This document shows, in pieces, positions 35,331 to 48,052 of a DNA stretch of 64,000 nt (positions are counted from its first letter, which is position 1; each line of letters opens with the position of its first letter). This DNA comes from Ladona fulva (lineage: Eukaryota > Arthropoda > Insecta > Odonata > Libellulidae): NCBI GenBank assembly GCA_000376725.2, contig KZ308166.1, forward strand, positions 1,071,714 through 1,135,713, read 5' to 3'. Below the pieces are notes generated by a model that did no database searches, was not told the DNA's origin, and saw only the letters and a program-made list of their open reading frames with translations. Both the position numbers and the translations under genes were made by a program.

Positions 35331-36780
35331 AGATCATCCTATTTAATAAGATATGAAGGAGAGAATAAAGGAAAATAGCTCTTGAGCAGAACTAATAAAC
35401 GTTAAGTTCGACGTTAGGGAAGCGTCTAACAGCGAAATGATTTTGCTTTTTCAGGGCGAAAACCGTCGAAGAAGATATTAAGAATTGTGAATTATAGCAA
35501 AAATAATAACTTAATTTGTTGTTTATCTAAGAGAAACTTCAAGATCACTTTTCCAACCGGATTTGAAAGTTGGACATTCGTTTCAATTCTTATGAATGTA
35601 AATTTACAACATTACTGAAAGAACGTTATTTAACTAAAACATTTACATGTGTTTTTATATTATCTAACACATTATTTTGGAACTAAATTATCTTTGTCTA
35701 ACGAATTCTCTCCAACTTGAATTTTTGGAATAAATCAAAACAAATGAAAAAAGAGGATATATAGGCTTATCTTTACATTAAGTTATTTCTTAACTAATAA
35801 ATAAGTGAATAAGGTCAAAACTAACTATAAATTAAGTATTATTCTGTCGTTGAGTGCTTCAAGCATTTTATAGACACGAATTCCTGCTGTAATTCTGGTT
35901 GAACTTGGGGTGATGACTAGAGAGAGGTTTCTCAAATTGAAACACTCCTTAACCACCTTTATTTTATAACCGAAAACAGTAAAATAATTATTAATTACTC
36001 AAAAATATGCTGTGTGTAAATTTTGAAGTTTTAATAATCTATCTACGGTTTTCCAATATGTAATCATAAAATTATCTATTTTATTTGCTGAAGAGTTTCA
36101 AGATATCTTTAATGCAAAATCCGTTTCCGTAACCTATTGGGACTAGGCTCTATTTAGACTTGAAGTTCCTTTTTATTATTCACTTCCATGGGTATTTAAA
36201 AATGTATGTAGAATTCGTCATTGTCATAGAGAATCGAAAACCACGAACGAATACCAATCTTCCTCTTTTCCTGTAATATGTCACTTAATTCGACACATCA
36301 CCGTTTGTTTTGTCTTCGGCATAACCAGAGAGTAATTTAATAAAGTACAAAATTTTTCTTAATAATAATCTTAATGATATCTTAAAATCTTAAAATTGGT
36401 CAAATGTATAATGCTTTAAAGTAAGAATATTATCAAAGTATTTATTAATGTGTATATTTATTCGTTGTTGGCAATGGTGATCGAATATTTTCACCACTTT
36501 TAGTAAAAATTGGTTTTCACAATCTCTAAAATTAAATTCGATTTTCGACACTGTGAATTAATATCACTTTAGAAGTATGATTTCATAGATTAGATGATAA
36601 TTTATTTTGCTACAGTTAGTAGCGATTTGTTCTCGCATCCTCCTAACCCTATAGGTCGTTGTAGCATTTTAAAAACATGAAAATTAAAACGAATTATTTC
36701 GATAAGGTTGTTGGAAAATATTCGTGACTTAAGGTTCGAAATCGAGAAAGGAAAAACCCTCGAAATCGCAGTAAAGAAAA
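35331..36780. other. AT-rich non-coding DNA, no gene seen
   Basis: No frame or repeat recognised. Confidence 0.6.
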
Positions 36781-36902
36781 ATAGTTACAGCAGCAGTGTC
36801 AAAAGTGCTTCGACAACTGTGATCATTTCGCAGATACGACTTCCACCTGGGAATCGAACGTGGGACCAAAGACTACACGCTAGGCGATCCGAAAGTCAGG
36901 AA
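36781..36902 (-). mobile_element. tRNA-derived SINE, family A, minus-strand copy
   Basis: The reverse complement reads head GGATCGCCTAGCGTG, B-box CACGTTCGATTCCCAGGTGG, then CAGTTGTCGAAGCACTTTTG and the TGCTGCTGTAAC tail region. It is moderately diverged from the 28.0-kb copy but in the same order. The 65-codon plus-strand frame at 36708-36905 reads through it and is not coding. Confidence 0.65.
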
Positions 36903-39841
36903 TGAGTCTACTGTGCACTCTGTTTATTATAATTCTTCAAGGTTGACAGATCAAATACTCAGGTATTTAGTTTATTATGTGCTTTAAAAATTGCATCGAT
37001 GATAGTTTGAAGGTGATGGTAATAGATTTTTTCTAAAACATGTCATCTAACTCGAGGAACTTGAATAGAGAAAACTATGAAATATCTCTCTAAAATTGAA
37101 TTCGCCATTCTACAAAATGAATTTTTTAAAAATCGCGGATCAATAATGTTTTTGTTCTTGCATCGCGATTACCATATCATCTTAGCCTTAGGGCAATCAT
37201 ATCCATACACTTTAAATGTATGGCCTTTAAATCGATAGTATATTGAATTTGTGAGGACGTTCTAATCATATGGGCAGTAATTTTAAAAAATCATCCAAAT
37301 CCGAACGATTGCGATTTTATCTTTCGTTGCCTCGAATGAGCGAAGGACATGATTTGCTGTAGTTGAGCGATGACTCGCCTCATTATCTGCAAGCCTCAGC
37401 GTTCAAAAGCCTTGGAACTACTGAAAACAGCCTTTCTATTCAGCTAAAAAAAATTACGAGGGCTGAGTTCGCTTACAAAATTTACTGGCAATTTTTCTTG
37501 CTGTCGACACAATTTCCTCTTTCTTAGAGAAGCGCGAATAACAAAAGGGGAGTGCGCGGGAGTGAAATATTTGTTTTTAAATGAAAGTAAATTTGCTTAC
37601 GTATTAGCGAGAGAGAAATTTAGCTCCTTTTTATGTCCTTTTGAAGAGTAGCTCTCTTTGTCGGCGTGAGAAGAGTGAGCCAGTGATTTACTTGGCGATC
37701 AATTACCTGACGTAGAAAGAAATACTATGTGTAATGCAGGAGCCACTTAGAGCCAAATTGCCTGTATGGATTTTTTGAAAACGATTTTTGTAAAACCAAT
37801 ATTATTACTTTCAGTTCGTTCACTTTTCACTTCAAGAACTATAAGGAATCAACCTTGGGAAGCTAGATTAGCCTCGCATACTTAATGAAGGCGACATAGT
37901 TTCTCTCTGTTAAAATTAGTTTCTGGAATTTTAATCAAGTTCTGTAAAGAGTAGTTTTTGTCTAATCAAGTCTGTGCTGGGCGTGATAATTACTCCATTA
38001 ATTCTGGCTAATTTAAGCTGTCTAGTTCCGTAGTTTGATGAAAGACTGTTAAAGAGGGACTTCGATACTATCATGCCGGAGAATCATGGCATACTTTAAC
38101 CATTTAGACATATTTTTCTGTAATCGGACTGAGGAGCCTACTTATCACAAAGATAATTAGTGGCAATTCATCACTCAATTGAAACAGTTTGCTTTGATAG
38201 TTTGATTATACCATATGAACATTAACACAAATCTAAATGCATTGATGAAAAAAATCCTATGTAAAGAACGCGTCATACGATATTAAATTAATATGAATTT
38301 GTAATAGAATTATAGTTTCCTTTATTTGATTCAAACTTTAATACGCGTTTACATACATCTATATGCGTATATTTATTATGATAAATTGCATATCACAACA
38401 CCAACACCTTAAATTCTCCAGAAACAAGAGCCGATGAACACAGAAAAGTAGCACAGTAGAACTTATGGCTTTCAGCCAGAAAATGTGTCAAAACTTAAAG
38501 AAATATATGGAGAGAAATAGATTCTTATATTTCTTCAGCCTATATCTGAGTAATTTTACTCAAATGTGTACGTTTAAGTTGCCAATGAAACGGAAATGTT
38601 ATCATGTAATCGATCAATATGATCGAAAGTTCGTTTACATCAGTTCTTGTTATGCAGGTCGTAACAGAAATAGCAAAAGCTTAATCTACGAAGGAGGACA
38701 GCCAGGTGTTATAAAAGTTTGGAATTCGATGCGACCTTAGCTACAGCAAGGCAACTAATAAATCCCATATCAAGGCTCGTGATTAAGCTATAAAGCCGTG
38801 TATTAAGGAAACGTCTTATTACACTACGGAATATGAGGTTAATTTTGCCTCGGATTCCTCGAGTTGAGTACCTCTTTTTTTAATCAAAATCGCCGGAGCT
38901 CGTTCACTGTGGCGTAACTAAAGAAACTTTTACTTCTTACGATGAAATCAGGACCTTTTAGTGATGCAATGGTTTTATTCACATCACACTATGTGATGCT
39001 ATATTAATTAAAAAATAATATTCAACACAATGCCTAACCAACCATTGCATTTTGATACCTTTCCTTCCAATGTTGTATTCCTATTTTCAAACTTCCCTAT
39101 GTAACACTTAACCATTTTTTATATCTCTATTAACAGTTTTTGGTCTGCCGCTGAGATATACTTTTACCTACCACGCAAACAGTAAGAGAGCACTCGTGCC
39201 GTAACTCATAAAACCAACAATCGAACGTAAAATGACTTGTAACGACAGAAATAACTATGAGAATATAAGAGTAATTACCTATTAGAAATGTTAAGTAGTT
39301 TTTCACTTCTCTCATTGAAGATTAAATGCAAAACGTATTCTTAAAATTGCATGAATCACGGTAGAATTAATTCATATATTTGTTGGTACCTACATCAAGT
39401 AAAACGTAATTATTTAAATTCATCCTAAACTATTTTACAATGTTGTCATTTCGACCCAAACAATTGAGGTTTAGCGACGTTATTTAGAGTATTCGTTCAG
39501 TGATCAGATATACTAGTTGAAAGCTACGAAGGTAAAACTTTATTTGAGCATGAAGAAAAAATTTAGTTTATGTATGAACAGTTCTCGGGTTAGCCGTTTC
39601 TGCGCGGCTGTTCCTAAAATATGGAGCCGAATCAAAAAGGTTTTAATGATAGATAGCTTATAGATGGATAGAAAGCAAGCGTTGTGCAGATGCTCTCGGA
39701 CGCAGGTTGGGAATCCTTGAAAGAAAGGAGATTAGAAGCTAGGCTGCGATTGCTTGCTAAATTTAGGGAAAATACATTTTCAGAAGACGTAAATGGTAAA
39801 TGCGGCCCCCATGCTACTTTGGACGATCCGACAACGAGGGT
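36903..39841. other. Non-coding DNA, no gene supported
   Basis: The 91-codon plus frame at 38465-38740 has an ordinary amino-acid mix but no domain I recognise and sits in AT-rich DNA. It is left unassigned. No repeats noted. Confidence 0.5.
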
Positions 39842-40000
39842 AAAATAAGAGAAACAGATGCGAGGACAAGTCGTTTTTGGGACTCGCAAACGATACGCGA
39901 TAACAATTAACCGAAGAAATAACTCGAACGCTTGGTGTTTACACCCCCTGCCAAACGCCGAAAAGCAGCTTGCAGGTTATTTATGTAGATGTAGATATGA
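39842..40000 (-). repeat. Dispersed repeat family F, long minus-strand copy
   Basis: In reverse complement it shares with 50647-50790 the blocks ATCTACATCTACATAAATAA, CTGCAAGCTGCTTTTCGG, GGCAGGGGGTGTAAACACC, AAGCGTTCGAGTTATTTC, ACGACTTGTCCTCGCATCTG and CTCTTATTTT. These two are the most complete copies and define the family over about 150 bp. Frames across it (39858-40079 plus, 39632-39889 minus) are shadows. Confidence 0.7.
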
Positions 40001-40121
40001 CATACTTAATTCAGAGAGACTAGTGACATTGTGGAGACGTAAATGTTGCTGTGGTTTCAAAAATTTGCAAAAGAATTAAGAGTTCTTATTCGGCCAAAAT
40101 CAACAAATAATATTTTTTATA

Positions 40122-40173
40122 TTTGAACATATACCTATGTAATTGTTTAATTTGAACATATACCTATGTAATT
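40122..40173. repeat. 29-bp tandem duplication
   Basis: TTTGAACATATACCTATGTA, followed by ATT, occurs at 40122-40144 and again at 40151-40173, separated by the six bases GTTTAA. It is an exact local duplication, probably recent. Confidence 0.8.
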
Positions 40174-40369
40174 TCGGCACAAAAAGGGTCCAAATCCTCA
40201 AAACTCTTCAGGTCATTCACTAAAATCTTCGGGTCATTAAGGCTTCAAAATTGGTAACCATAGGCTCTAACATCCTCTTTCCCATAACGATAATCGTCAC
40301 CGATTACGTCATAAAAAGAATTGTGGGCGAATGTAAAAAACCGGCGCGCGGAAAGCTGCTCTCGTTTAT

Positions 40370-41130
40370 TAATTCAGGCGTTTTGTATCCAAATTAATTG
40401 AATGGAGTTCCTTGACGCTAATAAGATTCCTGAATCGAGTGGGACGAGAGAGAGCGGAAAAAGGACCGCCCACAAAAAACAAACCTTTACGAGGTACACT
40501 GCGTTATGGAGAATTCACCTCCCTTCGGGGGCGATGAAATGGTATATCCTTGGACCCCATTCGCCGTCACTTTCCTTCTCCGCGGCATCTCTAAGCAGCA
40601 GCGGCGGATGTGAACGACCTGCCTCGACGATTACGTTCGATCTACGTAGGAAAGCAGAAATAGGAGGAGGGGAAAGAAGCAGATGGAACGGAGGACGTCT
40701 GGTTGCGTGCATGTGTGCGCGTCTATGTACGTCTGCGAGTATATATGTTTTTGCAGGTGTGCGCCAGTGTGTGAGTGTGTGCGCGGCGCGGAAAGTGTGA
40801 GTCTCTCATTGAGTTAGCGAATGCTCGGGGAGGGAAGAATGGAAAGTGGAGTGGTGAAGGATGATCGTCTTGGGAGGAGTTGAGAATGGAGGCTGAGAGG
40901 GAGACGGGGAAAGGAAGGGAGAGAATGTGGGGTGAAAATGAATGAGGGTCAAGGGTGAGAATGAGGGTGAAAGTGAGGGGAATAGAGGGGGTGGAAGAAA
41001 AGAGAAAGACAGGGGAGAATATAAGAAGGAAAGAGAATGAAGAGGGTTGAAATGGAAGAGAGGAATAAATATAAATGATAAAGGAAAGAGAGGAAAGACA
41101 GAGAGAGAGAGTAAAGTATGAGAATAAAAG
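40370..41130. other. GC-elevated island passing into a long GA-rich purine tract
   Basis: From about 40400 to 40800 the DNA is GC- and CpG-richer, with TGTGTG/GCGCG words near 40760-40790. From 40830 to 41130 the plus strand is almost all purine (GAGGG, GAAAG, GAGAGAGAGAG). A 132-codon plus frame (40402-40800) and a 65-codon minus frame overlap there, with no recognised domain. In insects GA-rich tracts can bind GAGA-type factors or adopt triplex structure, but nothing here proves a promoter. Confidence 0.4.
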
Positions 41131-41379
41131 AGAGTTAATGTATAGAATATGATATTATTTCATGGATGGTTTATAAACACCCTTTTTAAAATATCGTAAC
41201 GAAAAATTACCTTTGGGTTAAATTTACCATCGAAAATGTCTTACATGATCCGCTCTTGACCGAAAACTCCTAGACGTAATGTCTCTGGGGGTCGTTTGTG
41301 GGCGCTTTCATAGGAGAAAGGCTTTTGGATTAAACGCCCTGAAACCTAAGAAAGTAGAATATACTAAAATAGTAGAGAA

Positions 41380-41700
41380 AGAGTCTAGAATGAGAGAATA
41401 AAGAGGGTAAAGAAGAGAGAGAAAAAGAGTGAAATGGTGATAGGAAAGGAAAAGATTAATGCTGGGTGAAAAAATGGAATAGCAGGGAATATGAAAAAGA
41501 GAAAGGAGGGGACAAAAGGAAAAAGACAGAGATGAAGAAGAAATAGGAAACAAACGAAAAAAGAGACTAAGTAAATGGGAGTGAGAAAAAGACGCGAAGA
41601 GTGAAAGTATCTGAGATAAAAATTAAGGAGAAAAGGAGAATGGATATAAAATGGCTAAAATAGAGGAGAAAGGAATGCTACTATAGATATACGAAGAGGC
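41380..41700. repeat. Second purine-rich low-complexity tract
   Basis: The plus strand is dominated by GAAAGAG/GGAGAAA words for about 300 bp. It gives a spurious 81-codon minus frame (41308-41553) rich in Ser, Leu and Phe. It is separated from the first tract by about 200 bp of ordinary sequence. Confidence 0.65.
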
Positions 41701-41851
41701 ATGTGCCACGGACATAAGATTCAGAGAGGACTGCAAGAAGAAGAAAAATTGAAGCGTGATATAGCAGAGGAATGGGGTAAAAGACAGGACAAGAGGAGGC
41801 GGTGGTGGGGAGAGGTGGTTAAAACTTGGTCGCTTAGGTTAATAGTATTAG

Positions 41852-41916
41852 GTCTTTATTAAGGCGAGATTGAGATTACAAAGTCTCTACTTCCACCTAA
41901 CCTGTCGTTAATGTTA
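41852..41916 (+). repeat. Dispersed repeat family E, copy 2
   Basis: Shares GTCTTTATT, GGCGAGATTGAGA, AGTCTCT and the CACCTAACC block in order with 5075-5140. The central palindrome is decayed here (GAGATTACAAAGTCTC). Confidence 0.55.
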
Positions 41917-42412
41917 TTAATATAAACTTGAATACATTCGTAAATAGAAATAGAGAGAAAAAATTAAGAAGAATTTGTGGATGTAAAAATCCTAATTAGT
42001 AACTTAGGAAAAAATATCTCCACAGCAGGTAAATACCTACAGAGTAGGTGGATGTGTAAAACCTGCGCAAATTTACTGATAGTACAAGGTAAAAGATGTG
42101 AAGGAAACTGTCTTTCCAAAAATTACTTGAGCAGTACTGCAAAAATATTTCACTAAAACTAATTCACTAAAACGATAAAAAGAATCATAAAAATAGCATT
42201 ACAAACAAAAACATCCTAAAATTAAAATCTTCAAAAATTTAAGTAATGATGTTAAATCAACAAATTATTTATATGTATATTGTTTATTGCTTTCAACATA
42301 GAAAAAATATTAAGAAGCATTAAGGAAATTAAAAATACTGCATAAGAAATATAAAAAACATTGAACCGTATAGTCGATTTGACAAGAATAAAAAAAAAGA
42401 AAATTAAAAGTA

Positions 42413-42481
42413 ATTAGTCATTCCAGTATTAGATTCCGTCGTAGTAGAAGTAGACTAGTAGAAATAGATTAGTCATTCCAG
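42413..42481. repeat. 14-bp exact direct repeat flanking a 41-bp segment
   Basis: ATTAGTCATTCCAG occurs at 42413-42426 and 42468-42481. The segment between them is rich in GTAGTAGA/AGTAGA words. It may be a small insertion with a target duplication or a simple duplication. Confidence 0.6.
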
Positions 42482-42543
42482 AACAAAGAAAAAATCATGC
42501 AGTTTGGAGCAGAATCCTAGGTTTTCCCTAACGTTTCCCAATC

Positions 42544-42678
42544 ATAGTAGTAGTGGTACTGTTGAAAGTGTTTCGACAACCAAGGTCATTTAGCACATAT
42601 GGACCCCCACCAGGAATCGATCGCGGAAACGCTTTCATCAAAGGCGATCTGACATTCAACTTGGCTATCTGGAGACCC
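42544..42678 (-). mobile_element. tRNA-derived SINE, family A, minus-strand copy
   Basis: The reverse complement reads GGTCTCCAGATAGCCAAGTT (A-box region), GCCTTTGATGAAAGCG, then CGCGATCGATTCCTGGTGGG (B-box) and GGTTGTCGAAACACTTTCAA, with a CCACTACTACTA tail. The order is identical to the 28.0-kb copy, with scattered substitutions. Confidence 0.65.
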
Positions 42679-45600
42679 GTTTCCCAATCGAGATTCTAAT
42701 ACAGAACAAAAGGTAATATGGTACATTGATGTGCAACACTAACCTGTGGTCAGTATACAATATATTGTGACTTCCAGAGATATTTCGAAAACCCAGTGTG
42801 AGATTTATATTCAACAGAACGGGGGTTATACCTTGAAATGTAAATAAAGCTTTGTTGGTCACGAACCTCAATCACAGTAATTCCACTTATCCCAAAGTAA
42901 ATTTTTCTAAGAGAACCTTACTTTCAAAATGTGTCATCACTAGTGAATTTACCTATTTACCCAAACTAACTCTCAGAGAAACACTTTCTGAACTTCCTAC
43001 TCTGTCAAACCCTTCAAAACTAGATTTTATGAGCAAAAGCAAACAGATTCTGAGCTACATATAACATCATTCTAAATATTTTGATAATTGGATTCGATCA
43101 AGCAAAGAAAAGTGAGGATCGAATTTCCGAGAATGTTAAACGAATGGGAAGTCGCTGACTCACTTTTAAGTGAACGGAAGTAAAAGCCTAAAAAATGTCA
43201 GTTTAAATATCGCTTTTTTGCTTCTGATTTCGTACAGTGACCATGGAATCGCCGATAATTGTGACCTAGTTACCAAAAGACTATCGATCACCTTCGTGAA
43301 GTGGATGGCCTTTCAATTGAAATTTCAGCCGATCCGCCGAGTAATTACATGAAGAACAGAAAATGTCAATGAAACGCTATGAAAAGTGTTTTCCATGAAA
43401 AATATACCTCATTACTCTTCATGAATGTATTTAAAAATGAAATCTCTGCAGATATTGATTTAATTTTATTACAATATATAATATTTATGAATAATTGCGG
43501 TATAATACTCAAACCAAGTAAAATAGATTCATTTCTAGTGCATCTTTAATATTCATCTAATCCTTTCAGACACGGATGCTAGCTAGTGACTAGAAATTGT
43601 CAATACTATACCCGATGTGAAATTTCACCTATTCATTATTGGAATAACAGATTAATAAAAATTCCGAATACAGTTAATAATTGTATGTGCCGCGTTCTAG
43701 TAGAAAGAAAAGGCAATTTCGCCATTTATTTTCAATACTCACGACTTTTACAGTAAAATATCAATGAAGCAAGTAAAATTTAAAAAATCTCTTTGATAAT
43801 CTTATCTCTATACGTAAAGAACACAATAAAAACAAATTTAACGACCTCGAGAAACCTACACGTAAGTCGACAGCAAATTAGCTCTAATTGAAACAATACC
43901 ACCCTAAGGAAAAATATAGCGAATTTTTCTTCAACTTACTACCTATTTCAACGGTAGTAATCATTAATGCCGCGTTAAACATATTATTGGGATTGTACTG
44001 AAGATTGGGATTCACTTAATTGCCCAGCAAAAGATTAATTTAGATATAATGAACCTGTTGCGTTCCATAAATATCTATCATGTACGTGAAAAAAATTTTA
44101 AACAAAAAATTATTAAATCACGCGTAGCTTTCCTCGCTATAAAATAAAATGAAATTATTTATCTGTCGATGAATGGTCGTTGAAACATTTTTCGAGTGAA
44201 TCGGACTAGTAAAAATGAAAAATGATCCATCAGTTATCCTAGGGAAGAACGCCAAAAATTTCAGCTATGTGACTATGATTTAGAGGATAGTTTCTCTGTC
44301 CTTTCTCTGTCTTTTTATCAAAGATATCCGAAGCTATAAGAGTCTCTATTGACGAGATAATTTTTGAAGTTGTCAGCCGCTGTCATGTTTACTATCAAGC
44401 ACAAATTAATAGTTATCAAAAACAGCATTCTCTTCCTCGTAAATTTATAAGGTCATTTATAATAGGAAGACGAAACTCTTCTGGAATGTCGGCATACATT
44501 GGGAAGCTAGTTCTTTTTTTATTAGCACAATTCTTATTTTCCGTTCATGGTGGGGATGAATGCTGAAGAAACAGACTGAGATGAAGTGGTATTTACATAG
44601 GATACCTGCTTTGGGACAGTAGAAAATATTATAGATAAAAAGGAACTGTATCAAATGAAAGACACCAATTTATGCTGGTAAAGGGATTTGTGTTGCACCA
44701 GCATGACAATTTGGGAGCTAAATTTACAGAATAATTACTTTGAAGAAGTAATATATGAAGTATAAAAACTTCAATTATAAAAGACGATTTCGTAAGATAA
44801 TCTCCAGCCCAGAAAGATAGTTCATCAAAAATCACATAATACAAATTACCGATTCACTAATTCGCATACAAAATTAGACATAACAACAGAAAAACTGTTC
44901 AACAAAAATGAACGCATCCTCTTAAAATGATGCCGCTTAACGCACTGACTCAGAAAGAATGTATGTACACATCTATTTACCAATCTGTATTTGACTATGG
45001 TTGGAACCATTTAGGCGCATGATCATTATTTAGGGAACTTTGTGGCAGCACCTCTAGTTTCAAATGTATAATGTTGTTCCAATGCGTATAACTTACATAG
45101 TTGCTTGAACATTGCAGTTTTAGGGTAGGACAACAGTGCACAGTAAAAATGTTAAGATTTAATCATCCTTAAAGAAAAATGGAACGCTGTATACTTGGAA
45201 TGTCAAGGAAAGACAGCAAAGGTAATTCATTGGTGAGTATGGTGACAAGAATCACAAGGGCCGATGGAAGAGTCACCGTGAAGTACCTGGAGGTAACATG
45301 GAAGAGAAAATTGGAAACCACCTGGGGAGGCCTATATCCGACGTCGCACGGTGATCTGGTGAACCCGTTTTTGCGATCAAAAGTCGATTTTTCGAATTTT
45401 TCGTATTTACCCAAAAACTTGCTGCTATAGAAGATAAATATCCATTTCAACTGAAAATGGTAATAATTCCTCTTTGGTAAGCATTAGTACAGAGAATTAG
45501 GCCTTCAAACATGGGTGACATAGATTATCCATTTTAAACACAACTCGTCGTGTTGAAAATGGCTGATGATGATGATGAAGATAACACAATATCGAGGGTA

Positions 45601-47930
45601 CGAAAGAGGGATCATTGCATCAGAAATCAGAGCCTTACAGTCACAAATCAAACGCCAAATTTTTTCAAATAATTCATTGAAACAGACTGGGTAGCAACAA
45701 AATTCGGTTAAGATAATTATTTATATTCTTGTAAGTGCAAAATATCTTCAAAATCAAAGAACATTCGCGGAAGGAAATGAAATGGAAAAATGTCCCTACC
45801 AAGGAATCATATTCAAATTTTTCGTGTAACTGAAGAGGAGGCGAATCTCCACACCGCCAAATATATGGCTTATATAAAAATTAATGACGCTCGTAACTTT
45901 TTTCAATGAAAGACGGTGATGAAACCACATTTTTTCGGATCATTAATTCTTCTTTGAATCGGCGATCGAAGTCTGAATCTCTAGCTTCGAATTTAGAGAA
46001 TCATTTCTGAATATTAGTCGAAATTCAGGTAAATGCGGGTATCGAATTTTGATTTACAAGACCATTTTGATTAAAATGCAAATAAGAGTACGTCCCCAGG
46101 TAGATAGCATAACTTCTGGAGCACCCTTTCAAATTCAAACGATAACCGGACCCGGAATTCAATCCTCCATCCAAGTCGTAAATATTATTAAATGTGACTC
46201 TTTTCTTGGAAAGGGACATGAGTATCCTTCTCGATGTTACTTTCCAATTTATTGCCACTATCAAATGGAAATTAAATTTTCAGCGTTATACGCAATTACA
46301 CGCGAAAATAATTTTCGGAGTAAGCGGATCCCTTTCGCCGCTGGTTAAGGTGATAAATAGCTACGTTTAATTCGATTTTCGGCATCGGTTGAGACAACGC
46401 AGGCTGGATTCATAAAATACTCCTAATTAGCGCCGAAGGATTTATTTCCTTCCCCGGGAGGATTAACTTCCAATGGCGTGCGACAAAAAAGCTGAAGTTT
46501 ATCACTTAAAGGCTTACAGATGTATAAATTCGACATTGCGGTTATGTTGGGAAATAGAACCGATTGTGATTTCGACTGCTTTGCAACCAACTGGAACGAA
46601 TAAGACGTGGGTATTCCTAGCTGATGCTTCAAGTCTAGGAGAAAATAGGAAAAGTGTGGGAGATAAGTATCGTCCCCGTATATCCAACACTCCTGTTCCT
46701 TGTTCGTCTGGAAACAACAAGGCAAATCTTCCGATTTCTCCAGCATGCGAGGTTTGAATACTGGTATCTACCTCGCATCAATGAAGCTTATCTGGATAAG
46801 CTCTTGTTTCCAGGCGGAAAACAACGGAGTACCCCGAGTATAATGCATAATAAAGTAGCGGAGGAAATGTTCGATTCTCTTCCAACGTCTGCGAACCTAT
46901 CAGAGTCCTAGGGTTGCGTTCTTCTCTAGGCCGACTGTCAACAGCCACCAGCAAATTCCACTCGTAAAATCAAAATCGATCTAAAAATCGTGATTTTTTT
47001 GTATCGAAATTTCGCCTTTCGGCTTTCATAACACTGAAGAAATACGACGAATTTTTTATAACTGAGACCACCAAAGCTTACATCTTGTTTTTTTTCCTTC
47101 GTAGAAATTAAAATTGAAAGAATACGAGAGTAGCCGAAATCGAAACTTGGTCGAATTAGACACGCTCATTTTGAGATATACTCAGCGATCCCAAATAATC
47201 CAGCTCCGGTCGTAAATCTTTTTAATAGAGGGTTAAAACATCGAAAGGGAAACAATTATCTTTTAATATTTTCGATCCAATTTATTCCTTCTGGATAAAA
47301 ATAAACTCCCATGCGCTAATGGTTCTATTGACCTTTTCCTGGTCCGTCGATCGCCTACATAAGCTAAGCAGAAAAGGAAAGAGAGGAATTCATTCCATGC
47401 GGAAAATTTTACGGCCATCTTCCCTGAAATGTACATCAGACACTTGCTGAGAGAATGAATGTTACAGCGGCCGATGATGAAAAATCAGGATATTTACTAC
47501 TTTTAGAAGGAAAAATCGAGGCCATCTGGACATAACTGGGAATTTATCGGGACGATGTTCATTTTCAGTCCTTGCCATAGTTAGGGGTACAAAAATGCTT
47601 GAAATGAGCTCCTTGCTTTCGTTTCTCTGTTAATACTAACAAAATCGATTTAAATTTACCTATTTGTTGTTAGATATTTTTTTAATATTGAATGAACACT
47701 CCCACCATGACCAATAGATGTCTGATCTAGCTACATTGTAATTAGTGACTTTTCTTTAGTGTACTATTTGGAGTGGGCAACTACACTTCACCAACAATAT
47801 ACAACACATCCATCGGGCAAATGAATTCTTTGGCATGATTGTATTTAGGGTAAAATCCCTCCCTATATGACGCAATTACTAGCGCCCATATCACATTTAT
47901 CGGTGAAAACAGAGATAAAAGATGCCTTAC
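42679..47930. other. Non-coding DNA, no gene supported
   Basis: Frames of 80-107 codons occur near 45169-45450 and 46049-46911, several of them overlapping on both strands. None shows a recognised domain. The cluster near 46.4-46.9 kb is in moderately higher GC DNA and is the least implausible, but I cannot support it. No SINE or inverted-repeat element was noticed. Confidence 0.45.
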
Positions 47931-48052
47931 AGTTGATTAATCGAAACGAAAAATAATTCTAGTAAAGACATTATAAATAACCGGGACATTCGGGCGTCCC
48001 GAAAACGTTTTCCGGGACATTAGAAGAGTGATTAAAATCCAGTAAAAATCCC
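47931..48052 (-). repeat. Dispersed repeat family G (TCCCGG-rich), minus-strand copy
   Basis: The reverse complement aligns with 10475-10597 over the whole length: TGGATTTTAATCAC, AATGTCCCGGAAAACG, AATGTCCCGGTTATT, ACTAGAATTATTT, GATTAATCAACTG. The 15-base motif GACTTCGCGGGCCGC at 48152-48166 also recurs, inverted, at 11538-11552. However, its position relative to the 120-bp block differs between the two loci, so one copy is rearranged or the motif belongs to a different element. Confidence 0.65.

Noticed and set aside
36708..36905. 65-codon plus-strand open frame
   Set aside because: The second half is antisense family A SINE.
40402..40800. 132-codon plus-strand frame with Ser- and Cys-rich translation
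   Set aside because: It depends on simple TGTG/GCGC and GC-rich sequence, with an opposing frame; no domain.
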